Shown: positions 7,608 to 15,341 of the stretch, one piece after another
How the letters are laid out: each line of letters opens with the position of its first letter
Numbering within the stretch: position 1 is the first letter of the stretch
NCBI RefSeq assembly: GCF_001905845.1
Contig: NZ_LIVZ01000002.1
Location: forward strand, 558,001 to 622,000
Direction: 5' to 3'
DNA length: 64,000 nucleotides
Source: Streptomyces sp. TSRI0107
Lineage (GTDB): Bacteria > Actinomycetota > Actinomycetes > Streptomycetales > Streptomycetaceae
Notes under the pieces: generated by a model
Seen by the model: only the letters and a program-made list of their open reading frames with translations
What the model was told of the DNA's origin: nothing
The model's database searches: none
Position numbers and translations under genes: made by a program

Positions 7608-8324
7608 TCATTTCTCGAACCGGTACCCCATGCCGGCCTCGGTGACGAAGTGCTTCGGATGTGACGGATCAGCCTCCAGCTTCCGCCGCAGCTGCGCCAT
7701 GTAGACCCGCAGGTAGTTGGTCTCGGTGCCGTAGGACGGCCCCCACACCTCCTGGAGCAGCTGCTTCTGGCTGACCAGGCGGCCGCTGTTGCGCACCAGC
7801 ACCTCCAGCAGATGCCACTCGGTGGGGGTGAGCCGTACGTCGCTCCCGTCGCGGTGGACCTTCTTGGCGGCGAGGTCGACGGTGAACTCCTCGGTCACCA
7901 CCACCGCGTCGCCCTCGCCGCCCCCGGTGGGCTCGGCCCGGCGGACGGCGGCCCGCAGCCGGGCCAGCAGCTCGTCCATGCCGAACGGCTTGGTGACGTA
8001 GTCGTCGGCGCCCGCGTCCAGCGCCTCGACCTTCTCGTCGGAGGAGTGCCGCGCGGACAGCACGATGATCGGCACCCGGGTCCAGCCGCGCAGCCCCTTG
8101 ATCACCTCGACGCCGTCCATGTCGGGCAGGCCCAGGTCGAGGACGACCACGTCGGGGTGGCGGACGGCGGCCAGTTGGAGGGCACCGGCGCCGTCGTGGG
8201 CGGCGTCGACCTCGTATCTGCGCGCCTTGAGGTTGATGACGAGCGCGCGCACGATCTGCGGCTCGTCGTCGACCACGAGCACCCTCGTGGGCGTGCGGGG
8301 TGCGGCCCCAGCCGGGCTCACCAT
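7608..8324 (-). CDS. kdpE: OmpR-family response regulator KdpE
   Basis: A 238-residue response regulator. The receiver domain is about residues 13-128 with acidic pocket Asp19-Asp20, phosphoacceptor Asp63 (VVVLDLG) and Lys112 (TKPFG). The winged-helix OmpR/PhoB DNA-binding domain is about 145-236 (LTPTEWHLLEVLVRN, GTETNYLRVYMAQLRRKLE). Length and motifs are those of KdpE, which in the family activates the kdpFABC K+-ATPase operon under K+ limitation. Its ATG lies inside the last codons of kdpD (7-base overlap), so it is coupled to the sensor. The longer open frame upstream is kdpD read in the wrong frame. kdpFABC is not in this window. Confidence 0.92.
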   Translation of the reverse strand: MVSPAGAAPRTPTRVLVVDDEPQIVRALVINLKARRYEVDAAHDGAGALQLAAVRHPDVVVLDLGLPDMDGVEVIKGLRGWTRVPIIVLSARHSSDEKVEALDAGADDYVTKPFGMDELLARLRAAVRRAEPTGGGEGDAVVVTEEFTVDLAAKKVHRDGSDVRLTPTEWHLLEVLVRNSGRLVSQKQLLQEVWGPSYGTETNYLRVYMAQLRRKLEADPSHPKHFVTEAGMGYRFEK

Positions 8325-10900
8325 GAGACCTGCCTTTCTGGTTCTGCGGGAGGAGGGGGACCGGGGCGACCGGGGCGTTCCGCGGCGGGGAGGGGCCCTG
8401 GACGCGTGCCTGCGGCACGGAGACTCAGCACCATGGTCAGACCGCCGCCGGGGGTGTCCTCGGCCTGCAGAGTGCCGCCCATGGACTCGGCGAAGCCGCG
8501 GGCGACCGCGAGGCCGAGCCCCACCCCGGCACCGCGCGGGGCGTCGCCGTACCGCTGGAAGGGCGCGAAGATCCGCTCCTTGGCCTCGTCGGGCACCCCG
8601 GGGCCGCGGTCGGCGATCCGCAGCTCGACCCGGTCGGCGATGGCGCTCCCCGAGACCAGGACGGGTGTGCCGTCCGGGCTGTACTTGACGGCGTTCTCGA
8701 CCAGGTTGGCGACCGCCCGCTCCAGCAGCCCGGCGTCGACGGCGACGATGGGCAGCGACTCGGGGACGTCCAGTTCGACGCTGTCCTCGGGAACCCCGCC
8801 CAGCGCCATCGGGACCACCTCGTCGAGGTCGGTGTCGCGGATGATCGGCGTGACCGTCCCGGTCTGGAGGCGGGACATGTCCAGGAGGTTGCCGACGAGG
8901 TGGGCGAGCCGGTCGGCGCCGTCCTCGATGCCTTCCAGCAGCTCCGCGCGGTCCTCCTCGGACCACTCCACGTCGTCGGACCGCAGCGAGGACACGGCGG
9001 CCTTGATCCCGGCGAGCGGGGTGCGCAGATCATGGCTGACGGCGGCCAGCAGCGCCGTGCGGATGCGGTTGCCCTCGGCCAGCGCGCGGGCCCGGTCGGC
9101 CTCCTCCTGGAGCCGTCTGCGGTCCAGGACGACGGCGGCCTGGGCGGCGAACGCGGCCAGCACCCGGCGGTCCTCGGCGGGCAGCACGCGGCCGTTCAGC
9201 GCGAGCGCCATGTGGTCGCCGACCGGCATGTCCACGTCGGCGTCCTCGGGCCGGTCCACGGCTCCGCCTGTGCCGGCCCGGCCGACGCAGGTCCACGGGT
9301 CGACATCGCTCTGGCGTTCGAGGAGAGCCGCGGAGTCCATGCCGAACGTCTCGCGGACCCGCTCCAGCAGCGCCTCCAGGCTGGTCTCGCCGCGCAGCAC
9401 GTTCCCCGCGAGGAAGGACAGGATCTCGGACTCGGCGCGCAGCCGGGCCGCCTGCTGGGTGCGGCGGGCCGCGAGGTCCACCACCGAGGCCACCGACACC
9501 GCGACACCCACGAAGATGGCCAGGGCGACGATGTTCTTCGGGTCGCTGATGGTCAGCCGGTGCAGCGGCGGTGCGTAGAAGTAGTTCAGCAGGAACGAGC
9601 CGAAGGCCGCCGAGGCGAGCGCCGGGAGGAGCCCGCCGAGCAGCGCCGCCGCCACCGTCAGCGCCAGGAACAGCAGCATGTCGTTGGCGAGCCCTAGGTG
9701 CACGCCGCTGAGCAGCACCGCCAGCAGGGCCGGTCCCGCCAGCCCCACCAGCCAGCCCCAGACGATCCGGGCCCGGCCCAGGCGCGCGCGCCGCGGCACC
9801 GGCAGTCCGCGCCCCTTGGCCACCTCGCCGTGGGTGACGATGTGCACGTCGAGGTCGGGCCCGGAGTCGCGGGCGACGGTGGCGCCGACGCCGGGTCCGA
9901 AGACGTACTGCCAGCTCTTGCGCCGCGAGGATCCCAGCACGATCTGGGTGGCGTTCACCCCGCGCGCGAAGTCGAGCAGCGCCGCCGGTATGTCGTCGCC
10001 GACGACGTGATGGAACGTTCCGCCCAGGTCTTCGACCAGCGTGCGCTGCATCGCCAGTTCCTTCGGCGAGGCGGCGGTCAGCCCGTCGCTGCGCGCTATG
10101 TAGACCGCCAGCACCTCGCCGCCGGCGCCCTTCTCCGCCAGCCGGGCCGCCCGCCGGATCAGCGTCCGCCCCTCGGGTCCGCCGGTCAGCCCCACCACGA
10201 TCCGCTCCCGGGAGCCCCAGATCGCCGACACCCGGTGCTCGCTGCGGTACTCGTTCAGGTACGCGTCGACCCGGTCCGCCACCCACAGCAGCGCCAGCTC
10301 GCGCAGGGCGGTGAGGTTGCCCGGCCGGAAGTAGTTGGACAGGGCCGCGTCGACCTTGTCCGGCTGGTAGATGTTCCCGTGCGCCATACGGCGGCGCAGC
10401 GCCTGCGGCGACATGTCGACCAGCTCGATCTGGTCGGCCCGGCGCACCACCTCGTCCGGCACGGTCTCCCGCTGCCGCACCCCGGTGATCGACTCGACCA
10501 CGTCACCCAGTGACTCCAGGTGCTGGATGTTGACGGTCGAGATCACGTCGATGCCGGCGGCGAGGAGTTCCTCCACGTCCTGCCAGCGCTTGGCGTTGCG
10601 GGAGCCCGGCACGTTGGTGTGCGCCAGCTCGTCCACGAGGGCCACCCGCGGGCCGCGGGCCAGCACCGCGTCCACGTCCATCTCGGTGAACAGCCCGCCG
10701 CGGTACTCCAGCTCCCGGCGCGGAAGCTGCTCCAGCCCGTGCAGCATCACCTCGGTGCGCGGCCGGCCGTGGTGCTCCACGAAGGCGACCACGCAGTCGG
10801 TGCCCCGCTCCACCCGGCGGTGCGCCTCGGACAGCATCGCGTACGTCTTGCCGACGCCCGGTGCCGCACCGAGGTAGATCCGAAGCTTGCCGCGTGCCAT
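8318..10900 (-). CDS. kdpD: K+-sensing histidine kinase KdpD
   Basis: An 860-residue sensor kinase with the full KdpD architecture. The N-terminal KdpD domain (about 1-210) has Walker A GAAPGVGKT (11-19) and a Walker-B-like VALVDELAHTN. A universal-stress-protein domain follows (about 230-360). A DUF4118 region with four membrane spans covers about 378-475, a GAF-like region about 490-600, HisKA has the phosphoacceptor His623 (AAVSHDLRTPLAG), and the C-terminal ATPase has GPGVPD and GVGLGL. It phosphorylates KdpE. In E. coli the USP-domain region is linked to c-di-AMP or K+ sensing in some homologues. Three 26-27 bp direct repeats lie upstream. A damaged relative of its ATPase end lies at 256-440. 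Confidence 0.93.
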   Translation of the reverse strand: MARGKLRIYLGAAPGVGKTYAMLSEAHRRVERGTDCVVAFVEHHGRPRTEVMLHGLEQLPRRELEYRGGLFTEMDVDAVLARGPRVALVDELAHTNVPGSRNAKRWQDVEELLAAGIDVISTVNIQHLESLGDVVESITGVRQRETVPDEVVRRADQIELVDMSPQALRRRMAHGNIYQPDKVDAALSNYFRPGNLTALRELALLWVADRVDAYLNEYRSEHRVSAIWGSRERIVVGLTGGPEGRTLIRRAARLAEKGAGGEVLAVYIARSDGLTAASPKELAMQRTLVEDLGGTFHHVVGDDIPAALLDFARGVNATQIVLGSSRRKSWQYVFGPGVGATVARDSGPDLDVHIVTHGEVAKGRGLPVPRRARLGRARIVWGWLVGLAGPALLAVLLSGVHLGLANDMLLFLALTVAAALLGGLLPALASAAFGSFLLNYFYAPPLHRLTISDPKNIVALAIFVGVAVSVASVVDLAARRTQQAARLRAESEILSFLAGNVLRGETSLEALLERVRETFGMDSAALLERQSDVDPWTCVGRAGTGGAVDRPEDADVDMPVGDHMALALNGRVLPAEDRRVLAAFAAQAAVVLDRRRLQEEADRARALAEGNRIRTALLAAVSHDLRTPLAGIKAAVSSLRSDDVEWSEEDRAELLEGIEDGADRLAHLVGNLLDMSRLQTGTVTPIIRDTDLDEVVPMALGGVPEDSVELDVPESLPIVAVDAGLLERAVANLVENAVKYSPDGTPVLVSGSAIADRVELRIADRGPGVPDEAKERIFAPFQRYGDAPRGAGVGLGLAVARGFAESMGGTLQAEDTPGGGLTMVLSLRAAGTRPGPLPAAERPGRPGPPPPAEPERQVSW

Positions 10901-11006
10901 GGCCTCATTGTCTTCCGGTCACTCCTGCCGACGCAGCGTCGACCCTACGGCGAGCGATCCCGGCAAACCGGTCGAGGTGCGGCATCGGACCGGTCTTTGA
11001 CGCAAC

Positions 11007-11085
11007 CCTGACGCCCGGGGCCGCCGGACTCGACCTTGACGCCGGGGCGCCGGACTCGACCCTGACGCCGGGGCGCCGGACTCGA
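11007..11085. repeat. three tandem 26-27 bp direct repeats upstream of kdpD
   Basis: Three head-to-tail units at 11007-11033, 11034-11059 and 11060-11085 share the pattern CCTGACGCC, then GGGGCGCCGGACTCGA. Units two and three differ by one base, while unit one carries a few more changes. They lie about 107-185 bases upstream of the kdpD start and downstream of the DUF3710 terminator, so they are in the presumed kdpDE promoter region. They could be an operator array or a neutral minisatellite. Confidence 0.75.
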
Positions 11086-11157
11086 CGCGGCGAGGGCACG
11101 GCGGAGGCCACCGCGAACGGCATGGCGCAGGCCGCGGCGAAGGGCACGACACGACGC

Positions 11158-11187
11158 AGGGCCGCACCCCCTGCGGGACACGGCCCT
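11158..11187 (-). terminator. hairpin after the DUF3710 gene
   Basis: AGGGCCG at 11158-11164 pairs with CGGCCCT at 11181-11187 around a 16-base loop that itself contains a short complementary stretch. It lies 20-49 bases beyond the DUF3710 stop, as expected for a terminator of the thioesterase-dut-DUF3710 transcript. Confidence 0.5.
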
Positions 11188-11206
11188 CGTCTCGCTCTAC
11201 GTCCGG

Positions 11207-11968
11207 TCAGCGGACCTCGGTGATCTCCGGTCCGCGCTGGAGCTGGCCCATGCCGCCGGAGAAGCGGGAACCGGCCTGCTCCTCCTGCTGGACGCCCTCG
11301 GGCACCATCTGGGCGTCGTTCGGCAGCTTCAGGACGATCGGGTCGCGGGGCGCCATCGGTCCCTCGCCGCGGACCACGACCGTGTCCCGGAAGATCTGCT
11401 CCAGCAGCCCGGCGGCCTGCGGCTGCACCGCGCCCTGCCCGGAGATCACCCCGCGCAGGAACCAGCGGGGGCCGTCCACGCCGACGAACCGCACGACCTG
11501 GAAGCCACCGGTGCCGTCCGGCAGCTGCACCGGCACCTGGGCGCGCAGCTCCCAGCCCAGCGGACCCTCGACCTCGTCGACGATGCCGCCCTGCTGGGTG
11601 ATGCCGGCGCCGATCTCCTCGCGTACCTCGCCCCAGATGCCCTCGCGCTTGGGAGCCGCGAAGGCCTGCAGCTGGATGGCGCTGTCGCGCAGCACGACGG
11701 TCGCCGCGACGATCGCGTCGCCCGCGACCTCGACCCGCAGCTCCATGCCCTCGACACCAGGCACGAACATGCCGCCCAGGTCCACCCGGCCCTCGGCCGG
11801 GTCGCGGACCTCGCTGCTGTCCCAGGGACCGTCGGGCCGGGGTCCCGGCTCCAGCCGGACCCGTTCCCGGGTGCCCTCGTCCGCCTCAGTGTCGACGCTG
11901 TCGACGACCTGCTCGGCCTCGCCGGCCGCGTCCTCGGCGGCACCCTTCTTCTTGCGACGTCCGAACAC
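11207..11968 (-). CDS. DUF3710 domain protein
   Basis: A 253-residue soluble protein. It begins MFGRRKKKG, has an acidic low-complexity stretch to about residue 40, then the DUF3710 fold (VDLGGMFVPGVEGMELRVEV, EIGAGITQQGGIVDEVEGPLG, RFVGVDGPRWFLRGVISG). It ends with a Gln/Gly-rich tail. No enzymatic motif is recognisable. The family is actinobacterial, and Rv2696c precedes dut's partner position in mycobacteria. The GTG at 11968 is chosen because GGAAGGA sits just upstream and only one base separates it from the dut stop (TGACGTG), indicating translational coupling. The longer in-frame extension is dut sequence in another frame. Function unknown. Confidence 0.82.
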   Translation of the reverse strand: MFGRRKKKGAAEDAAGEAEQVVDSVDTEADEGTRERVRLEPGPRPDGPWDSSEVRDPAEGRVDLGGMFVPGVEGMELRVEVAGDAIVAATVVLRDSAIQLQAFAAPKREGIWGEVREEIGAGITQQGGIVDEVEGPLGWELRAQVPVQLPDGTGGFQVVRFVGVDGPRWFLRGVISGQGAVQPQAAGLLEQIFRDTVVVRGEGPMAPRDPIVLKLPNDAQMVPEGVQQEEQAGSRFSGGMGQLQRGPEITEVR

Positions 11969-11969
11969 G

Positions 11970-12521
11970 TCACTGTCCTTCCCGGTCGGATACGACCGAA
12001 GCGTATCGATTCCCACCCGTCGTGCCGCCCATGGCGGCCCGACCACTTGTGCCGCTCCCGCCGTCCACCGCGGCATGGCCCCCGGTGGAACCGAAGCCCC
12101 CCTCGGCCCGCGCGGAGCCGGGAAGTTCCGCCACCTCCTGGAAGCGGACCCTCTCGACCTGCTGGACGACCAGTTGGGCAATCCGGTCGAAGCGCTCGAA
12201 CCGCACGGACTCGCGCGGGTCGAGATTCACCACGATCACCTTGATCTCCCCACGGTACCCGGCATCAACCGTCCCCGGGGCATTCACGAGGGCGACACCG
12301 CACCGGGCGGCGAGCCCGGAACGCGGGTGGACGAAGGCCGCGTACCCCTCGGGCAGCGCGATCGACACCCCCGTGGGCAGGACGGCCCGCTCGCCGGGCG
12401 CCAGCTCGCAGGCCTCGGTGGTGCGCAGATCCGCTCCCGCGTCACCGGGGTGCTCGTACGCCGGGAGCGGTACGTCGGGGTCGACGCGGCGGATCAGGAC
12501 GTCCAGGGGCGCGCGGCTCAC
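11970..12521 (-). CDS. dut: dUTP diphosphatase
   Basis: A 183-residue trimeric-type dUTPase that converts dUTP to dUMP and pyrophosphate. It keeps uracil out of DNA and supplies dUMP for thymidylate. The five motifs can be read: DAGADLRT, HPRSGLAARCG, NAPGTVDAGYRGEIKVIVVN, RIAQLVVQ and the C-terminal P-loop-like GSARAEGGFGSTGGH. Length is normal except for a 25-residue Gly/Ala tail beyond motif five. The GTG start overlaps the preceding thioesterase stop by four bases (GTGA). It is the middle gene of a tight three-gene operon with DUF3710. Confidence 0.95.
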   Translation of the reverse strand: MSRAPLDVLIRRVDPDVPLPAYEHPGDAGADLRTTEACELAPGERAVLPTGVSIALPEGYAAFVHPRSGLAARCGVALVNAPGTVDAGYRGEIKVIVVNLDPRESVRFERFDRIAQLVVQQVERVRFQEVAELPGSARAEGGFGSTGGHAAVDGGSGTSGRAAMGGTTGGNRYASVVSDREGQ

Positions 12522-13102
12522 GGGTTCACCTCGAAGGCGCGGGCCCGCCGGAGCTGGTCCGGATCGCTCATGGCCGCCTGGATCTCCTCCTCGCGGCCGT
12601 GGTTGACGAAGTGGTCGACCTTGACCTCGATGAAGAGCGCTTCGGCCCGCACGGCGACCGGACCGTCCGGGCCGCCGACGCGTCCGGTGGCGGTCGAGTA
12701 GATCTTCCGTCCGGCCACCGCGGTCACCTCGGCCTCGAGGTGGAGGGTGGTGCCGACCGGCACGGGCCGGACGAAGTCGGTCTCCAGCCGTCCGGTGACG
12801 GCGATGGTGCGCAGCAGCCAGTTCAGCGAGCCCAGCGTCTCGTCCAGCGCCGTGGCGAGGACTCCGCCGTGCGCGAGACCGGGAGCGCCCTGGTGTTCGG
12901 GCCGGACGGTGAACTCGGCGGTCAGGGACACGCCCTCGCCGGCCCGCGCCTCCAGGTGCAGTCCGTGCGGCTGCTCTCCGCCACAGCCGAAACACCGGCC
13001 GTAGTGCGCGCCGAGAGGCTCGCCGGGGGCGGGCGCGTCGGGGTGCCGCACCGGCTTCGCGGCGTCGACGGGAGGCTCAAGAGCTGCGGATGTACCACTC
13101 AC
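12518..13102 (-). CDS. PaaI-type hotdog thioesterase
   Basis: A 194-residue hotdog-fold protein. The N terminus has a small Cys cluster, YGRCFGCGGEQPHGLHL. The hotdog core follows with HQGAPGLAHGGVLATALDE, where the conserved HGG turn and acidic residue match PaaI/YbgC-like acyl-CoA thioesterases, and later RPVPVGTTLHLEAEV. The substrate is unknown. It heads the operon with dut and DUF3710 and overlaps dut by four bases. GTG at 13102 is chosen because it directly precedes the conserved region and lies at the end of the intergenic gap. The family call is secure, the substrate open. Confidence 0.8.
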   Translation of the reverse strand: MSGTSAALEPPVDAAKPVRHPDAPAPGEPLGAHYGRCFGCGGEQPHGLHLEARAGEGVSLTAEFTVRPEHQGAPGLAHGGVLATALDETLGSLNWLLRTIAVTGRLETDFVRPVPVGTTLHLEAEVTAVAGRKIYSTATGRVGGPDGPVAVRAEALFIEVKVDHFVNHGREEEIQAAMSDPDQLRRARAFEVNP

Positions 13103-13159
13103 AGGCGCAGACCTTACCCGCGCGTCGGCCCCCTGCGGACACCGTGCCAAGCTTGTTTC

Positions 13160-13627
13160 ATGCAGCTCTCCGCCACCTCGTACGACGAACGCCTCACCGC
13201 CCCCCGCTCCTGGTGGCTGATCAGCTTCCTGGTGGGGCTCTCGATGGCCCTGATCCTGCTGCCGTTCGGCACCCTGCCGATGCTGGGCGGCCTGGTCGGC
13301 GGTACGGCGGTCGCCGCGGTCGCGGCCAGTTCGTACGGCAGCCTGCGCATCCGCGTGGTGAACGGCTCGCTGATCGCGGGCGAGGCGAAGATCCCGGTGG
13401 CCGCGCTGGGTGAGGCGGAGGTGCTGGACCGCGAGGAGGCCCGTGCCTGGCGCACGTACAAGGCCGACACCCGCGCCTTCCTGCTGCTGCGGGCCTACAT
13501 TCCGACGGCGCTGCGGGTGGAGGTCACCGACCCCGAGGACCCGACGCCGTACCTGTACCTGTCGACGCGGGAGCCGGAGCGGCTGGCGGCGGCCATCGAG
13601 GCGGCCAGGACGGCCACGGCCTCCTGA
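13160..13627 (+). CDS. DUF3093 membrane protein
   Basis: A 155-residue protein. Two adjacent hydrophobic helices (about residues 18-36 and 38-57: SWWLISFLVGLSMALILLPF, then a Gly/Ala-rich span) anchor it. A cytosolic beta-rich domain follows (GSLRIRVVNGSLIAGEAKIP, ending in YLYLSTREPERLAAAIEAAR). This is the actinobacterial DUF3093 family, bacterial-PH-like in its second half, found beside dut in mycobacteria too (Rv2698). ATG at 13160. It is transcribed away from the thioesterase-dut operon, separated by 57 bases. Function unknown. Confidence 0.8.
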   Translation: MQLSATSYDERLTAPRSWWLISFLVGLSMALILLPFGTLPMLGGLVGGTAVAAVAASSYGSLRIRVVNGSLIAGEAKIPVAALGEAEVLDREEARAWRTYKADTRAFLLLRAYIPTALRVEVTDPEDPTPYLYLSTREPERLAAAIEAARTATAS

Positions 13628-13654
13628 GCCCGTGAAGCGGCGCTCGAGGGGCGG

Positions 13655-13676
13655 GCTCGGCCGGCGGCGGCCGAGC
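13655..13676. terminator. bidirectional terminator
   Basis: GCTCGGCC at 13655-13662 and GGCCGAGC at 13669-13676 form a perfect 8-bp stem with a six-base loop between the convergent DUF3093 gene and the EcsC-like gene. Confidence 0.6.
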
Positions 13677-13683
13677 TCCTTCG

Positions 13684-14637
13684 TCAGTGACCGCCGAGTT
13701 CCTTGAACTCCTGCGGGAGGTCCCCCACCGGCAGCGGCTCGGCCGGCTGTTCCAGCGGCGGCAGTGCGGTCAGCGTGTCCCAGGGCACCTGCGACTTGCG
13801 CAGGTCGGTGCGGATCCGCGCGGCGAGTTTTCTGGTGTCGCGCCGGTTCATGACCGCGCCCACCGCGGCGCCCACCATGAAGGGCATGAGGTTCGGCAGA
13901 TTGCGGACCATGCGCTTCATGATCTGCTGGCGCAGTTCGCGCTTCATCTGACCGCCGAGGGCGGAGTTGACCGAGGTCGGCTTCAGCGGGTCGATCCCGC
14001 GCTCCTCCGACCAGGACCTCAGATAGGCGCTGCTGCGGTCCTTGAGGTTGCCGGGCGGTCGCAGGCCGTACACCTCGTGCAGTTCGGCGATGAGCTTCAG
14101 CTCGATCGCCGCGACGCCGGTGATCTCCGCGGCCAGCTCCGTCGGCATCGCGGGCGGTACGGGCAGCATCGCCGCGGCGCCCACGCCCGCCCCGACGGTC
14201 GCCGAGGCCTTCGAGGCGCCCGCCACGAGCTTGTCGGCGAGCTCTTCCGGGCCGAGGCCGGGGAACTGCGCGCGCAGCGTCGCGAGGTCCCGTACGGGCA
14301 CTCTGGGGGCCATCTCGATGAGCCGGTCCGCGAGGTACGCGATGCCCGCGCGGGCGCGGTCTCCGCCCTTGCGCACGCCCTCCTTGGCCAGCTGCCTGGC
14401 CTTGTCCCGGAACACCGCGGCGCGCCGTCTCGCGGTGGGTGCGGGGTTCTCCGCCGGCACCGGGGTGCCGTCCCACTCGTCGGCCGGTTCGAGCGAGGCC
14501 GATCCCGCGGGGAGACTTTCTCCCGTGCCGGATGGGCCTCGCTCGTCGTCACGCGCGCCGTGGGGGCCGTCGAACAGCCCCGAGTCCGCTCCCCGCGCGG
14601 GGAAGCGGCGCTTCCAGGGTGGGGTCGAGCCAGTCAC
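13684..14637 (-). CDS. EcsC-like conserved protein
   Basis: A 317-residue protein with a disordered, acidic N terminus to about residue 70. A helical domain with two Gly/Ala-rich hydrophobic stretches follows (ASATVGAGVGAAAMLPVPPA and MPFMVGAAVGAVMNRRDTRK), plus ELKLIAELHEVYG. These features resemble EcsC-family membrane-associated proteins. No catalytic site is visible. GTG start, 13 bases after the DUF4193 stop, so cotranscription is likely. The family assignment is moderate and the function unknown. Confidence 0.6.
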   Translation of the reverse strand: MTGSTPPWKRRFPARGADSGLFDGPHGARDDERGPSGTGESLPAGSASLEPADEWDGTPVPAENPAPTARRRAAVFRDKARQLAKEGVRKGGDRARAGIAYLADRLIEMAPRVPVRDLATLRAQFPGLGPEELADKLVAGASKASATVGAGVGAAAMLPVPPAMPTELAAEITGVAAIELKLIAELHEVYGLRPPGNLKDRSSAYLRSWSEERGIDPLKPTSVNSALGGQMKRELRQQIMKRMVRNLPNLMPFMVGAAVGAVMNRRDTRKLAARIRTDLRKSQVPWDTLTALPPLEQPAEPLPVGDLPQEFKELGGH

Positions 14638-14650
14638 GGCCGACCCCGCC

Positions 14651-14947
14651 TCAGTCGCAGTCGCGGCAGATCGGCTGGCCGTTCTTCTCGCGGGCCAGCT
14701 GGCTGCGGTGGTGCACCAGGAAGCAGCTCATGCAGGTGAACTCGTCCTGCTGCTTCGGCAGGACCCTGACGGCCAGTTCCTCGTTCGAGAGGTCGGCGCC
14801 GGGCAGTTCCAGGCCTTCTGCGGCCTCGAACTCGTCGACGTCGACGGACGAAGCGGACTTGTCGTTCCGCCGTGCCTTCAGCTCTTCGAGGCTGTCCGAG
14901 TCGACGTCGTCGTCGGTCTTGCGTGGAGTGTCGTAATCGGTTGCCAT
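14651..14947 (-). CDS. DUF4193 zinc-ribbon protein
   Basis: A 98-residue protein starting MATDYDTPRKTDDD. The N-terminal half is strongly acidic and probably disordered. The C-terminal end carries a zinc-ribbon pattern, CMSC then, 20 residues on, CRDCD, with a His-His pair in between. This is the DUF4193 family, conserved next to dut, suhB and sigA across Actinobacteria (Rv2699c). The ATG at 14947 is preferred over an upstream frame extension because a GGGGGAG-type purine run precedes it. Zinc binding is inferred from the cysteines. The role is unknown, possibly an RNA polymerase-associated small protein. Confidence 0.8.
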   Translation of the reverse strand: MATDYDTPRKTDDDVDSDSLEELKARRNDKSASSVDVDEFEAAEGLELPGADLSNEELAVRVLPKQQDEFTCMSCFLVHHRSQLAREKNGQPICRDCD

Positions 14948-15341
14948 GTCGCTCTCCCCCTCCGGGTGTCTGCGGTGTCTCCAGCGCACGTAACGCGTGA
15001 GAGGCCGGACTTGTGCCCGACCCGAGGCGGAGATTTTGCCTCACATCAAGGTCTGTTACTCAATCGACACCCAACCGGACCCCTCACGAGCGATCGGGTT
15101 GGATGGCGATCGGGACCGTACACGGTCCGAATGTCGCACTTCAAAGGCGCCCCACCGTGTACTTCCCGTGATCAAGCCACCGGAAAACCCGGATTTTCCC
15201 GGCTTTCCGACGGCCCGAATGATCACGGAGAGTAGATGGCCTGAAAATCGCCCTTGTGATCGATCACACATGACACGGCCGGACGGGTACCCCGAAAATT
15301 CCGCGCAAAGCGAACATCGTCGGGTGTGTCGGCGAATGATC
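14948..15341. other. intergenic region between cutS and DUF4193
   Basis: No coding sequence is supported in these 394 bases. It holds the DUF4193 promoter region (AT-richer around 15035-15065), the end of the cutRS transcript and a perfect palindrome at 15255-15268. No strong hairpin terminator is visible for cutRS, so some readthrough into DUF4193 is possible. Confidence 0.5.
15255..15268. promoter_or_regulatory. 14-bp perfect palindrome
   Basis: TGTGATCGATCACA reads identically on both strands. It resembles two CRP half-sites (TGTGA/TCACA) but with a 4-base rather than 6-base spacer, so it is not a canonical CRP box. It lies about 75 bases after cutS and about 310 bases before DUF4193. Confidence 0.4.

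Noticed and set aside
7608..8966. 452-codon frame beginning inside kdpD and ending as KdpE
   Set aside because: The first half is kdpD in another frame. The regulator proper starts at the ATG 8324 with its own receiver domain.
15056..15271. 71-codon minus frame between cutS and DUF4193
   Set aside because: No ribosome site, no recognisable domain and atypical composition. Treated as intergenic.
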